Origin: Mycobacterium pinniadriaticum
GTDB lineage: Bacteria > Actinomycetota > Actinomycetes > Mycobacteriales > Mycobacteriaceae
Direction: 5' to 3'
Assembly (NCBI RefSeq): GCF_026242045.1
Contig: NZ_JAPJDO010000034.1
Coordinates: 1 to 57,130 of the forward strand
Length of the DNA stretch: 57,130 bases
In this document: positions 50,539 to 57,130 of the stretch, one piece after another
Layout of the letters: the number at the start of each line of letters is the position of its first letter
How positions within the stretch are numbered: position 1 is the stretch's first letter
The notes under the pieces: generated by a model
Databases searched by the model: none
The model's input: only the letters and a program-made list of their open reading frames with translations
What the model was told of the DNA's origin: nothing
Translations under genes and position numbers: made by a program

Positions 50539-52140
50539 TTAGACCTCGACGCCGACAGGCCAGGCTGCGATCAGCTCACGCTTCAAGATCTTGCCGGCGT
50601 CATTTGTGGGCAGAGCTGATCGAATCCACCACTTGGCGGGAACGGCGTAGTGCGCCAGATTCTTTCGGGCCCACGCGTCGAGCTCTCCGACCTCGACAAC
50701 CTGGCCGTCAGCCAGCATGACTGCCGCGGCAACGATCTCACCGAGGTCAGGATCGGGTAGGCCGACCACAGCAACCTCGGCGATCGCCGGGTGCCTGGCC
50801 AATGCGGCTTCGACCGCTGCTGCCGAGACATTTTCGCCGCCCCGAATGATGATTTCTTTGACCCGGCCGCTGATGTACAGGTAGCGGTCGCCGTCGACGC
50901 GACCGATGTCACCCGTTCGGATCCAGCCGTCGCTGTCCAGGGTCGGATCGTCCGGCAGCCCCCAGTAACCGTCCATTGCCGCTGGCGACCGCACAAGCAA
51001 CTCACCATTGCCCTCGGCGTCGGGACCGGCCACCCGTGCCTCGACGACTGGAGCGAGCCGGCCCGAACACCCGTGATGCGATTCGATATCGGCGCCGACT
51101 CCTGTGCTGACAACGCCGCCCGCCTCGGTCAATCCGTAGGTCTGCCCGACCCGTCGTCGGGTGTTCGGCAGCGCCGTACCAATCCGCTCGAGTAGCTCTC
51201 GGCTCACCGGCGATCCGCCGAGCACGACGGTGCGCAACGACGACAAGTCGTGTCGACCGAGATCTGGGTGAGCGAGGATGCGCTCCATCATGGTCGGGAC
51301 GCCCGAGAACATCGTCACGTGCTCAGATTCCACCAAGCGTAGGAACTCCCCGACGTCGAATTTGCCCTCCAAGAAGACGACCTTGCTACCGGTCATCAGC
51401 GGCACGAGCAACAACTGGATCGCGCCGATGTGAAAAAGCGGCAGCCCGACCAGCGTCACACTCGGCGCAATGTCATCGGGAATCTGATCGGGAAGCTTTC
51501 GCGAAACAACAAGTAAGGTCTGAAGATTAGCGATCAGCGACCGATGAGATAGCACCGCGCCCTTGGGATAACCGGTGGTACCGGCTGTGAAAAGGATCAT
51601 CGCCGGGTTGTTTTCGTCGGTGACCGCAGGCAGCTCGCACGTCGGGGCGCAACCCGAGGTGATCTCGACGAAATCGGCTGCACGCACGCCCGCCGGTAGC
51701 TTGTGCGATCGGCGTTCATCGGCCACCACCACCGCCGGCGACACCAAGTCACACGCTTGACGTACGTCGTCGGAGGACCACCAGCCGTTGAACGGCGCCA
51801 CGATGGCCCCCAGCGTCAGCGCGCCATGGAACACCGCCACCCAGTCCGGACTGTTGGCGGCGAATACCCCAACGCGGTCGCCGGGGCGCACTCCGGCCTG
51901 CCACAGCCCGTGCGCAGCACGGGCTGTGGCGCGTTCGTGGTCACCGAACGTGACTCGACGCTCACCCTGGATCAGGTATTCGCGATCGACCCAACGTGCG
52001 GACTCCTGCAACACCGCACCGAATGACCGCACCCGATCGGCGTACATGAGCGACGGGTGTCCATCGACCTCGCCGGCGACGACGCGATCACTCCAACGAG
52101 CGCCGGGCACTTCGTCTCGCGGTCCGCAACTTGGGGTCAT
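50539..52140 (-). CDS. AMP-dependent acyl-CoA synthetase/ligase
   Basis: 533 aa; ATG at 52140, GAGAGG upstream. ANL superfamily: LFTAGTTGYPKGAVLSHRSL, GQTYGLTEAGG, then SDGWIRTGDIGRVDGD and the C-terminal lysine in NDAGKILKREL. Activates a carboxylic acid with ATP and CoA. Lies 7 bp after the cupin gene. One of three CoA-activating enzymes of the window (others at 15756 and 32611). Confidence 0.93.
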   Translation of the reverse strand: MTPSCGPRDEVPGARWSDRVVAGEVDGHPSLMYADRVRSFGAVLQESARWVDREYLIQGERRVTFGDHERATARAAHGLWQAGVRPGDRVGVFAANSPDWVAVFHGALTLGAIVAPFNGWWSSDDVRQACDLVSPAVVVADERRSHKLPAGVRAADFVEITSGCAPTCELPAVTDENNPAMILFTAGTTGYPKGAVLSHRSLIANLQTLLVVSRKLPDQIPDDIAPSVTLVGLPLFHIGAIQLLLVPLMTGSKVVFLEGKFDVGEFLRLVESEHVTMFSGVPTMMERILAHPDLGRHDLSSLRTVVLGGSPVSRELLERIGTALPNTRRRVGQTYGLTEAGGVVSTGVGADIESHHGCSGRLAPVVEARVAGPDAEGNGELLVRSPAAMDGYWGLPDDPTLDSDGWIRTGDIGRVDGDRYLYISGRVKEIIIRGGENVSAAAVEAALARHPAIAEVAVVGLPDPDLGEIVAAAVMLADGQVVEVGELDAWARKNLAHYAVPAKWWIRSALPTNDAGKILKRELIAAWPVGVEV

Positions 52141-52147
52141 ACCCAGG

Positions 52148-52594
52148 TCAACCTCTCTGCGGTCGCTCGACGCGAATCTTCTCGTAGGGTCCGGGACTGG
52201 TCACGGCGACGTAGGACGTCCGCTTGTCGCTGATGTTACGAATTCCGTGGGCGATCCCCGCCGGAACCATGACGGCATCCCCGACCCTGATGATCACCGG
52301 CTCCGCATCACCCAGGGAATATTCGCACTCCCCCTCGATGACGATGTGCATGTGCTCCGTGGTGGGGTGGACGTGATAGTCGTTCTGCTGACCCGGTTCG
52401 AGATTCCATACGCACATACCGATCTGACCGGTGAGGTAGCCCAGCACGACAGTCGGCATCCTGTCATCGAACTGTTGGTAGTTCGACAGTGGAAAAACGA
52501 GGCTCCGCAGGTTGTCCGGATCGATCGCACTAGCGAGTTCGGAGACGACCTTCTCGTCATCGGGGATCTTGGGCATCTCCGGCGTGGTCGTCAT
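52148..52594 (-). CDS. cupin-domain protein (second copy)
   Basis: 148 aa; ATG at 52594 overlaps the upstream aldolase stop as TAATG; AGGAG lies upstream. Metal motif in DYHVHPTTEHMH and later His in PAGIAHGIRN. Paralogue of 6205-6648. Translational coupling to the aldolase-like gene suggests a linked step. Confidence 0.86.
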   Translation of the reverse strand: MTTTPEMPKIPDDEKVVSELASAIDPDNLRSLVFPLSNYQQFDDRMPTVVLGYLTGQIGMCVWNLEPGQQNDYHVHPTTEHMHIVIEGECEYSLGDAEPVIIRVGDAVMVPAGIAHGIRNISDKRTSYVAVTSPGPYEKIRVERPQRG

Positions 52595-53568
52595 TATTTC
52601 GCTCCTACAGATGAGTACTTCTCCACCAGCTCGGCCCAGCGGCGGCCGCACTCGCGGGCGCCTTCTGCGTACCCCTCCGGGACGACATCGTATGGCGGAC
52701 GAATCGGGCCGGCATTGCAGTAACCGGACGCATTGAACCGCATCTTCTCCAGTTGCAGGTTGTACCGGGCGAACTCGGCAAGGTCGCCGCCCGGGATGAA
52801 TGTCTCATTCGCCCAAGCGATGTCCCTCGTGACATCTCCGGCGCGGTCGAGGTCTTTCGCCTCGATCGCATTCATCAACGCGACACAAGGCTGGGGCCCC
52901 ATGGACGCTGCGGTAGCCCACAAAGCGGTCATGGTGTCCGGAGATTGCTCGGCGAACGCGAGTGCCATCATGTCGATCGGCAGAAAGTTGACCTTGTTTT
53001 TCGAGGCCGCCAAGCAGTCGAGGTAGGTCGCGGGGCTGGCGAACTTCGCGCTGGTGACGGTCGGCGCGGCGTCGGTGACTGCGGACCAGAAGGACGGCGG
53101 GAACGCAAAGCGGAACGCGTGTTGATTGGCGTAGACCATGATCGCCATGTCGGGAAACGCCTCGCTGATGGAGGCGTAATACTTCACCGCCTGTTCCTCG
53201 CTGCATGGCTGCCACATGGGGAGTCCGAGCATGGTGCCGTCTGCGCCACGGTCACGCAGGAACCGCATTCGCCGCACCGTGTCATGCGTACCAAGAGTCG
53301 TGGCACCAACCAGGGCAGGAACCCGCTTGTCGACGGTGGCGAGGAAGCAGTCGGTGAACGCCTCGAACTCGGCCTCGGTGAGGGTTCCGCACTCCCCCGT
53401 GGTCCCCAGCGCGAGCAGGCCGCTGCAGCCGTCCTCAATGAGTTTGTTTGTCAGCCGAGCGGTTTCGTCGAGGTCGACGGTGTCCGTGGCGTCCCAGCGG
53501 TCGGCCCCGCTTTTGGCAGGCGTGGGCAGAATTCCGTAAACGCCCTTGAAATCCTGCGCGCTCAGCAT
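52594..53568 (-). CDS. DapA-family hydratase-aldolase-like protein
   Basis: 324 aa from the ATG at 53568 (GGGTGGG upstream; GTG at 53586 possible). Class I aldolase barrel: GILPTP, GLLALGTTGECGTLTEAEFEAF, and the Schiff-base lysine in TVTSAKFASP. The GTTGE(C) motif and length resemble hydratase-aldolases of bicyclic aromatic degradation, which release pyruvate and an aldehyde. First gene of the operon; divergent from the TetR gene. Confidence 0.88.
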   Translation of the reverse strand: MLSAQDFKGVYGILPTPAKSGADRWDATDTVDLDETARLTNKLIEDGCSGLLALGTTGECGTLTEAEFEAFTDCFLATVDKRVPALVGATTLGTHDTVRRMRFLRDRGADGTMLGLPMWQPCSEEQAVKYYASISEAFPDMAIMVYANQHAFRFAFPPSFWSAVTDAAPTVTSAKFASPATYLDCLAASKNKVNFLPIDMMALAFAEQSPDTMTALWATAASMGPQPCVALMNAIEAKDLDRAGDVTRDIAWANETFIPGGDLAEFARYNLQLEKMRFNASGYCNAGPIRPPYDVVPEGYAEGARECGRRWAELVEKYSSVGAK

Positions 53569-53747
53569 CTTTGCCCACCCTTCCACTGAAAGTTGTTCGA
53601 AAAACCGCGCAGCGCACGCTTGCGGAGCGGACGCGTCACGTCGCTGTGGTCCACTGCCGTCCTTCCCTGGGCGGTTCGGCGCACCCGGACTCCGATTTGC
53701 GAGACCCGCGCGACAAGGCCGACATCGACACTAACGACGAGATTACT

Positions 53748-53757
53748 ACACTAGTGT
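53748..53757. promoter_or_regulatory. palindromic candidate TetR operator
   Basis: ACACTAGTGT is a perfect 10-bp palindrome 80 bp before the TetR start, inside an AT-richer block with further GACACTA and GAGTGTC halves. Autoregulation and control of the divergent aldolase operon are inferred. Confidence 0.45.
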
Positions 53758-53836
53758 CGAGTGTCAAGATATGCGTACGACGAGGATTTGGTGGCGAGGA
53801 TTTCGCAAGATTTCGACGAGGGCATTGGAGATAGCG

Positions 53837-54517
53837 ATGACAAAGCCGCGGGGCGTGAGCTTCGAGAAGATGGAACAGGCGATCCTGGAGGCCGCCGCCG
53901 AACTGTTCGACCGCAAGGGCTTCAACCAAACCACCCTGCAGGACATCGCCGACGCCATCGGCATGGCACGGCCGTCGCTCTATCACTACTTCGACAACCG
54001 GGAGCAGATTCTGGCCGCCGGAATCGATCTGCTGTCCAAGCAGCGCGACATCATCACCGAGGGCCTTCGCGAGCTCGACGGCGACCCGCTGCACCGCCTC
54101 ACCGCACTGATACTCGGACTCGGGCAGCTCATCAGCGAGCACCCCGTCTGGATACGCATCGCGCTGCGCGACGAAGCCGCGCTGCCCGACGACGCCCGCG
54201 CGCGCGACCGCGCATCCCGTCTGGCCTACTTCCACCTCCTGGCCCGGACCCTCGATGAAGGCAGCGAGGCAGGCTACCTTCGCGTGCATGACGCGCCTGC
54301 CACCGCACTGACGATCATCGCCGCGCTCAGCGGCATGCAAGGGCATTACGTGGCGACCATCGACAAGTCCCCGGAGGAGGCCATGCGGCTGGCCGTCGAC
54401 GTCATTCTGCATGGGGTTGTGGAACCGACACGACGCACGGGCACTCCTGTCGAGCGCGGGCTCCAACTCATCCGCGAGGGTACCGAGCTGATCCAGCGCG
54501 CCACGTCCACCCCCTGA
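53837..54517 (+). CDS. TetR-family transcriptional regulator
   Basis: 226 aa from the ATG at 53837 (GGAGAT upstream; the frame is open from 53771). The N-terminal helix-turn-helix reads ILEAAAELFDRKGFNQTTLQDIADAIGMARPSLYHYFDNREQIL, typical of TetR. The C-terminal ligand domain is helical. It is divergent from the aldolase operon, which it most likely represses. Confidence 0.93.
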   Translation: MTKPRGVSFEKMEQAILEAAAELFDRKGFNQTTLQDIADAIGMARPSLYHYFDNREQILAAGIDLLSKQRDIITEGLRELDGDPLHRLTALILGLGQLISEHPVWIRIALRDEAALPDDARARDRASRLAYFHLLARTLDEGSEAGYLRVHDAPATALTIIAALSGMQGHYVATIDKSPEEAMRLAVDVILHGVVEPTRRTGTPVERGLQLIREGTELIQRATSTP

Positions 54518-54538
54518 GGCCCGGGCCGGCGGAATTTG

Positions 54539-55717
54539 TCAAGCCGTGTTGGTGGTGAGGATGTTGACGACGGCGACGCCTGAGCCGCGGCCGCCCACAT
54601 TGTGCTGCAGAACATTTCCATGCCGGATGTCGACCTGTCGATCTTCGGCCTGGCCGCGCAGTTGCCACCAGCATTCGGTGAGCTGGGCGACACCGGTGGC
54701 GCCGATCGGGTGGCCTTTGGCCAGCAGTCCACCACTGGTGTTGATCGGAATCCGACCCCCGATGGCCGTCTCGCCTTCCAGCGAGGCGATACCGCCTTTG
54801 CCCTTGTCGACGAAACCGAGGTCTTCGATATCGAGGATCTCAGTAATGGTGAAGCAATCGTGCACCTCGGCCATGTCGATGTCATCCGGAGTCAACCCGG
54901 CCATCCGGTAGGCGCGCTCCGCGGCCAGAGTCGTGGCCTGGAATCCGACGTAGGAGGACTTCTCGTGCATCCACGGGTGGTCCGAGGCCATCGCGAATCC
55001 GGCTACATAGACCGGCTTGTCGGTGAATTCTCTTGCGCGATCGGCAGAAACCAGGAGCATAGCGGCGGCGCCGTCAGTCTGTGGACAACAGTCCAGCAGG
55101 TGCAAGGGGTGGCATACCGGCGGCCCGTTCAGCACGTCGGCGACGGTGACCTCGTTCTGGAAATGCGCGTAAGGATCGAGTGCACCGTTGTGGTGGTTCT
55201 TCACCGCGACGCTCGCCAACATCTCGCGAGTGGTACCGAACTCGTGCATGTGCCGGGTTGCGAACGGCGCGAACAACGCCGGAGCGGACTCGCCGCGCTG
55301 GTAGAGAGGATGGCCGGACGCCGCGCGTGCGAGCAGTCCCTCGTCGGGGGACTTGTCTCGCATCTTTTCCACACCGATCACCAGCACGCACTCGTAGACT
55401 CCGCTGGCGACCGCCATCGCACCGATCCGAAATGCGTCGCTGCCGGTCGGGCAGGCGTTCTCGATTCGGGTACAGGCAATACCGTTGAGACCCAGCACGG
55501 TCGGAACCGTGTTGCCCGAGATGCTTTCGTGGCCCCACAACGTCGTCCGCTGGGTGGCGACCACGGCGAAATCGATGGCGCTGCGCGGGATCCCGTTGTC
55601 AACCGAGGCAAGGGCAGCCTCGAAGGCGCCAGCGGCCATCTGCTCGAAGCTCTGCTCGAACAGTTCGCCGAACTTGATCAGACCGGCGCCGACCACCGCG
55701 ACGCGATTCCAGCTCAT
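54539..55717 (-). CDS. thiolase (acetyl-CoA acetyltransferase family)
   Basis: 392 aa; ATG overlaps the upstream stop (ATGA). Catalytic Cys89 in ENACPTGSDAF, second Cys in EVHDCFTITE and His in KGHPIGATG are all present, unlike in the thiolase-like gene at 36714. Likely cleaves a 3-ketoacyl-CoA. Coupled to a DUF35-containing protein, as SCP-x-type thiolases often are. Confidence 0.93.
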   Translation of the reverse strand: MSWNRVAVVGAGLIKFGELFEQSFEQMAAGAFEAALASVDNGIPRSAIDFAVVATQRTTLWGHESISGNTVPTVLGLNGIACTRIENACPTGSDAFRIGAMAVASGVYECVLVIGVEKMRDKSPDEGLLARAASGHPLYQRGESAPALFAPFATRHMHEFGTTREMLASVAVKNHHNGALDPYAHFQNEVTVADVLNGPPVCHPLHLLDCCPQTDGAAAMLLVSADRAREFTDKPVYVAGFAMASDHPWMHEKSSYVGFQATTLAAERAYRMAGLTPDDIDMAEVHDCFTITEILDIEDLGFVDKGKGGIASLEGETAIGGRIPINTSGGLLAKGHPIGATGVAQLTECWWQLRGQAEDRQVDIRHGNVLQHNVGGRGSGVAVVNILTTNTA

Positions 55718-57099
55718 GACGCGATCCTCCGTACTTTGTAGCCGTACACCGGCACTCCTCGCTCCAGGGCGTAGCGTCGCAGCACCAGTTCGACGCGGTC
55801 ACCGACCGCCAAGCTCGACGCATCTTCGGGTAGACCTTGGAACTGAACTCGGGCACCGTCCTCGAGGTCGACGATGACCAGCGGCAACGGCGCCACGAAG
55901 GGTGCCGGCATCGAATGATTCACACTGAAGGTGTGGACGGTGCCGGTCCGCTCGAGCTCGCAGATCTCGAATTTGTCGGCGCCGCATCCGATGCACGCGG
56001 GATGCACCGACGGCGGCACATTGACCGTGCCACACTCGACGCACCTGCCTCCCAGCAAGGCCAGCATCTCCAAGCCGCCGCGCACGAAGGCGCCGCCGGC
56101 CGGGGGCACGCCCATCGGGACGGGCTCGCCAGAGGCGACGAGTTGCCTGCGGGCACGGAGCGCTTCGGGGTAGCTGACCGGGACGCCACGATCGAGTTCG
56201 TCGCACCAACCAGGGACCGTCTCACTGACCTCGATGGCGATGCCCGTCGCCCGCCCGCCTCCGTACCCGACCACCGCGGCCCGGCCGGCGCTACCCAGGG
56301 CCCTCCGAAGGCCCAGCAGCGCAGCGGCCGCGCCGGCATCACCCACCTCGGCATAGGCCGAGACGGACGGCGAGGCGTCTACGCCAAGACGACGAGCAAG
56401 AACTGCGCCGAGCCTGCCGTCCGGGTCGGGCAGCGACCAGAAATCCGCGTCGCCCGTTGCGCTCGCAACGTCGGTGAGCATCGGCAAGAACACGTCCTCG
56501 CGAAACAGGCGCGCGTCGTACACATCTCGTGTCGAGTCCTCGCCGTCACCGCGGTAGCGATCGAGTACCGGCTTGCTCCGCTGGGTCATCGACACGAGCG
56601 CCGCCGGGCCGTCAGCGGCGGTCAGCACGTACGCGACCGCACCCGCCCCGGCCCGCGACTCCCACGCTGTGCCCAGACCCGGTACCAACGCATCGGCGGC
56701 GACGGCAACGGCAAGTTCTGTGGTTCCGGCAGCAACCGCGTGCCAGGCGCCGGTGAGGGCCTCCATGCCGGCGTGCGCCGATCCGCTCATCACAGCACCG
56801 CCGACATCGCTTCGCAGCCGCAGCGCAGCGCCCAGTATCGCCAAGCTCGGGCCCTCCGCCAGGGGCAGCCGTGTCGTGCCCCACCACAGACCGTCCACCT
56901 CCCCGGATGATCGACCCGCGTTGGCCAAGGCCCGCACGACGGCCAGCCAGGACAGCGTCAGCACATCCTCATCCGGAGCGCACACTCCCACCTGGCCGTT
57001 GCCGGCCCTCAAACCCCATGCGGCGGCGACGTCTGCCGCAGCGAGCCGGAACGACGGCGCGGCCGCACCCACGGCGTGAATGCTGACGGTCTGCCTCAC
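55714..57099 (-). CDS. HMG-CoA-synthase-like domain fused to DUF35
   Basis: 461 aa; GTG at 57099 with AAGG upstream. The N-terminal 320 residues have a thiolase/HMG-CoA-synthase-like fold. Where the synthase has its Cys (ACYGG-like) this protein reads SGSAHAGMEAL (residues 105-115), so the nucleophile is absent. The C-terminus is a DUF35 unit: zinc ribbon Cys353-x2-Cys356 ... Cys369-x2-Cys372, then an OB-fold (GTVHTFSVNH ... PLVIVDLEDGARVQFQG). Probably a non-catalytic acyl-CoA-binding partner of the following thiolase. Confidence 0.82.
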   Translation of the reverse strand: MRQTVSIHAVGAAAPSFRLAAADVAAAWGLRAGNGQVGVCAPDEDVLTLSWLAVVRALANAGRSSGEVDGLWWGTTRLPLAEGPSLAILGAALRLRSDVGGAVMSGSAHAGMEALTGAWHAVAAGTTELAVAVAADALVPGLGTAWESRAGAGAVAYVLTAADGPAALVSMTQRSKPVLDRYRGDGEDSTRDVYDARLFREDVFLPMLTDVASATGDADFWSLPDPDGRLGAVLARRLGVDASPSVSAYAEVGDAGAAAALLGLRRALGSAGRAAVVGYGGGRATGIAIEVSETVPGWCDELDRGVPVSYPEALRARRQLVASGEPVPMGVPPAGGAFVRGGLEMLALLGGRCVECGTVNVPPSVHPACIGCGADKFEICELERTGTVHTFSVNHSMPAPFVAPLPLVIVDLEDGARVQFQGLPEDASSLAVGDRVELVLRRYALERGVPVYGYKVRRIAS

Positions 57100-57130
57100 A
57101 AGCCTTGTCCTTGTCTCATGCCCATTCCTT
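57096..57130 (-). CDS. possible 3' end of an upstream gene
   Basis: A TGA stop at 57098-57096 overlaps the GTG of the next gene (GTGA), with an open frame ending ...MGMRQGQGL running off the window edge. The overlap style matches other operons here. Only about 10 residues are visible, so function cannot be given. Confidence 0.3.
   Translation of the reverse strand, partial: GMGMRQGQGL

Noticed and set aside
54518..54530. GGCCCGGGCC palindrome after the TetR stop as terminator
   Set aside because: Self-complementary without a loop or T run, and frequent by chance in high-GC DNA.
1..57130. CRISPR arrays, tRNA or rRNA genes, prophage or antibiotic-biosynthesis cluster
   Set aside because: No regularly spaced repeats, no tRNA-like folds or rRNA segments were noticed; the BTAD regulator alone does not make a biosynthetic cluster, since no PKS or NRPS genes are present.

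Overview
The window is 57 kb of high-GC DNA with dense, mostly divergently arranged operons and frequent GTG/TTG starts. Together with the protein families present (FadE-like acyl-CoA dehydrogenase pairs, a KstD-like flavoprotein, thiolase-like/DUF35 pairs, LLM flavin enzymes, a BTAD regulator), this points to a mycolic-acid actinobacterium such as Mycolicibacterium, Mycobacterium or Rhodococcus. The genus is inference. Nearly every gene encodes a cytoplasmic catabolic enzyme or a regulator. I found no transporter, tRNA, rRNA or CRISPR array.

Layout. 1-4.1 kb: a short Rieske protein, a phthalate-dioxygenase-type reductase, a GntR/FCD regulator and a putative heme-oxygenase-fold diiron protein, with two strong hairpins between convergent genes. 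4.1-8.8 kb: cupin-P450-SDR operon (-), divergent from a GMC oxidoreductase (+). 9.0-13.1 kb: LLM flavin oxidoreductase, extradiol (VOC) dioxygenase and ring-hydroxylating dioxygenase alpha and beta (-). 13.7-22.2 kb: P450-SDR-acyl-CoA synthetase-ALDH-large STAND/BTAD regulator (+). 22.2-23.8 kb: IS110-family element and its flank. 23.8-26.8 kb: cyclase, ornithine-cyclodeaminase-like and DapA-like genes (+). 26.8-32.6 kb: a second GntR/FCD regulator (-), two tandem ALDHs, an enoyl-CoA hydratase and an ArsR regulator (+). 32.6-37.9 kb: thiolase-like/DUF35 pair, ALDH and ADP-forming acyl-CoA synthetase (-). 38.2-38.9 kb: enoyl-CoA hydratase (+). 39.1-45.5 kb: P450-ferredoxin-maleate isomerase-like-KstD-like-two acyl-CoA dehydrogenases (-). 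45.7-47.3 kb: second GMC oxidoreductase (+). 47.4-53.6 kb: aldolase-cupin-acyl-CoA synthetase-FMO/BVMO-FAD monooxygenase (-). 53.8-54.5 kb: TetR (+). 54.5-57.1 kb: HMG-CoA-synthase-like/DUF35 fusion and thiolase (-).

Taken together this reads as a catabolic island for a hydrophobic polycyclic or aromatic/terpenoid compound. Oxygenases (three P450s, Rieske dioxygenase, FMO/BVMO, LLM, FAD monooxygenase) would activate the substrate. GMC, SDR and ALDH enzymes would oxidise alcohols to acids. Three CoA ligases would form thioesters, and acyl-CoA dehydrogenases, hydratases, thiolases and aldolase-like enzymes would shorten the skeleton. The actual substrate cannot be read from the sequence. The most distinctive signals are shared AT-rich operator-like elements repeated at several promoters, twin GntR regulators with an identical recognition segment, and several enzymes whose usual catalytic residues are missing.
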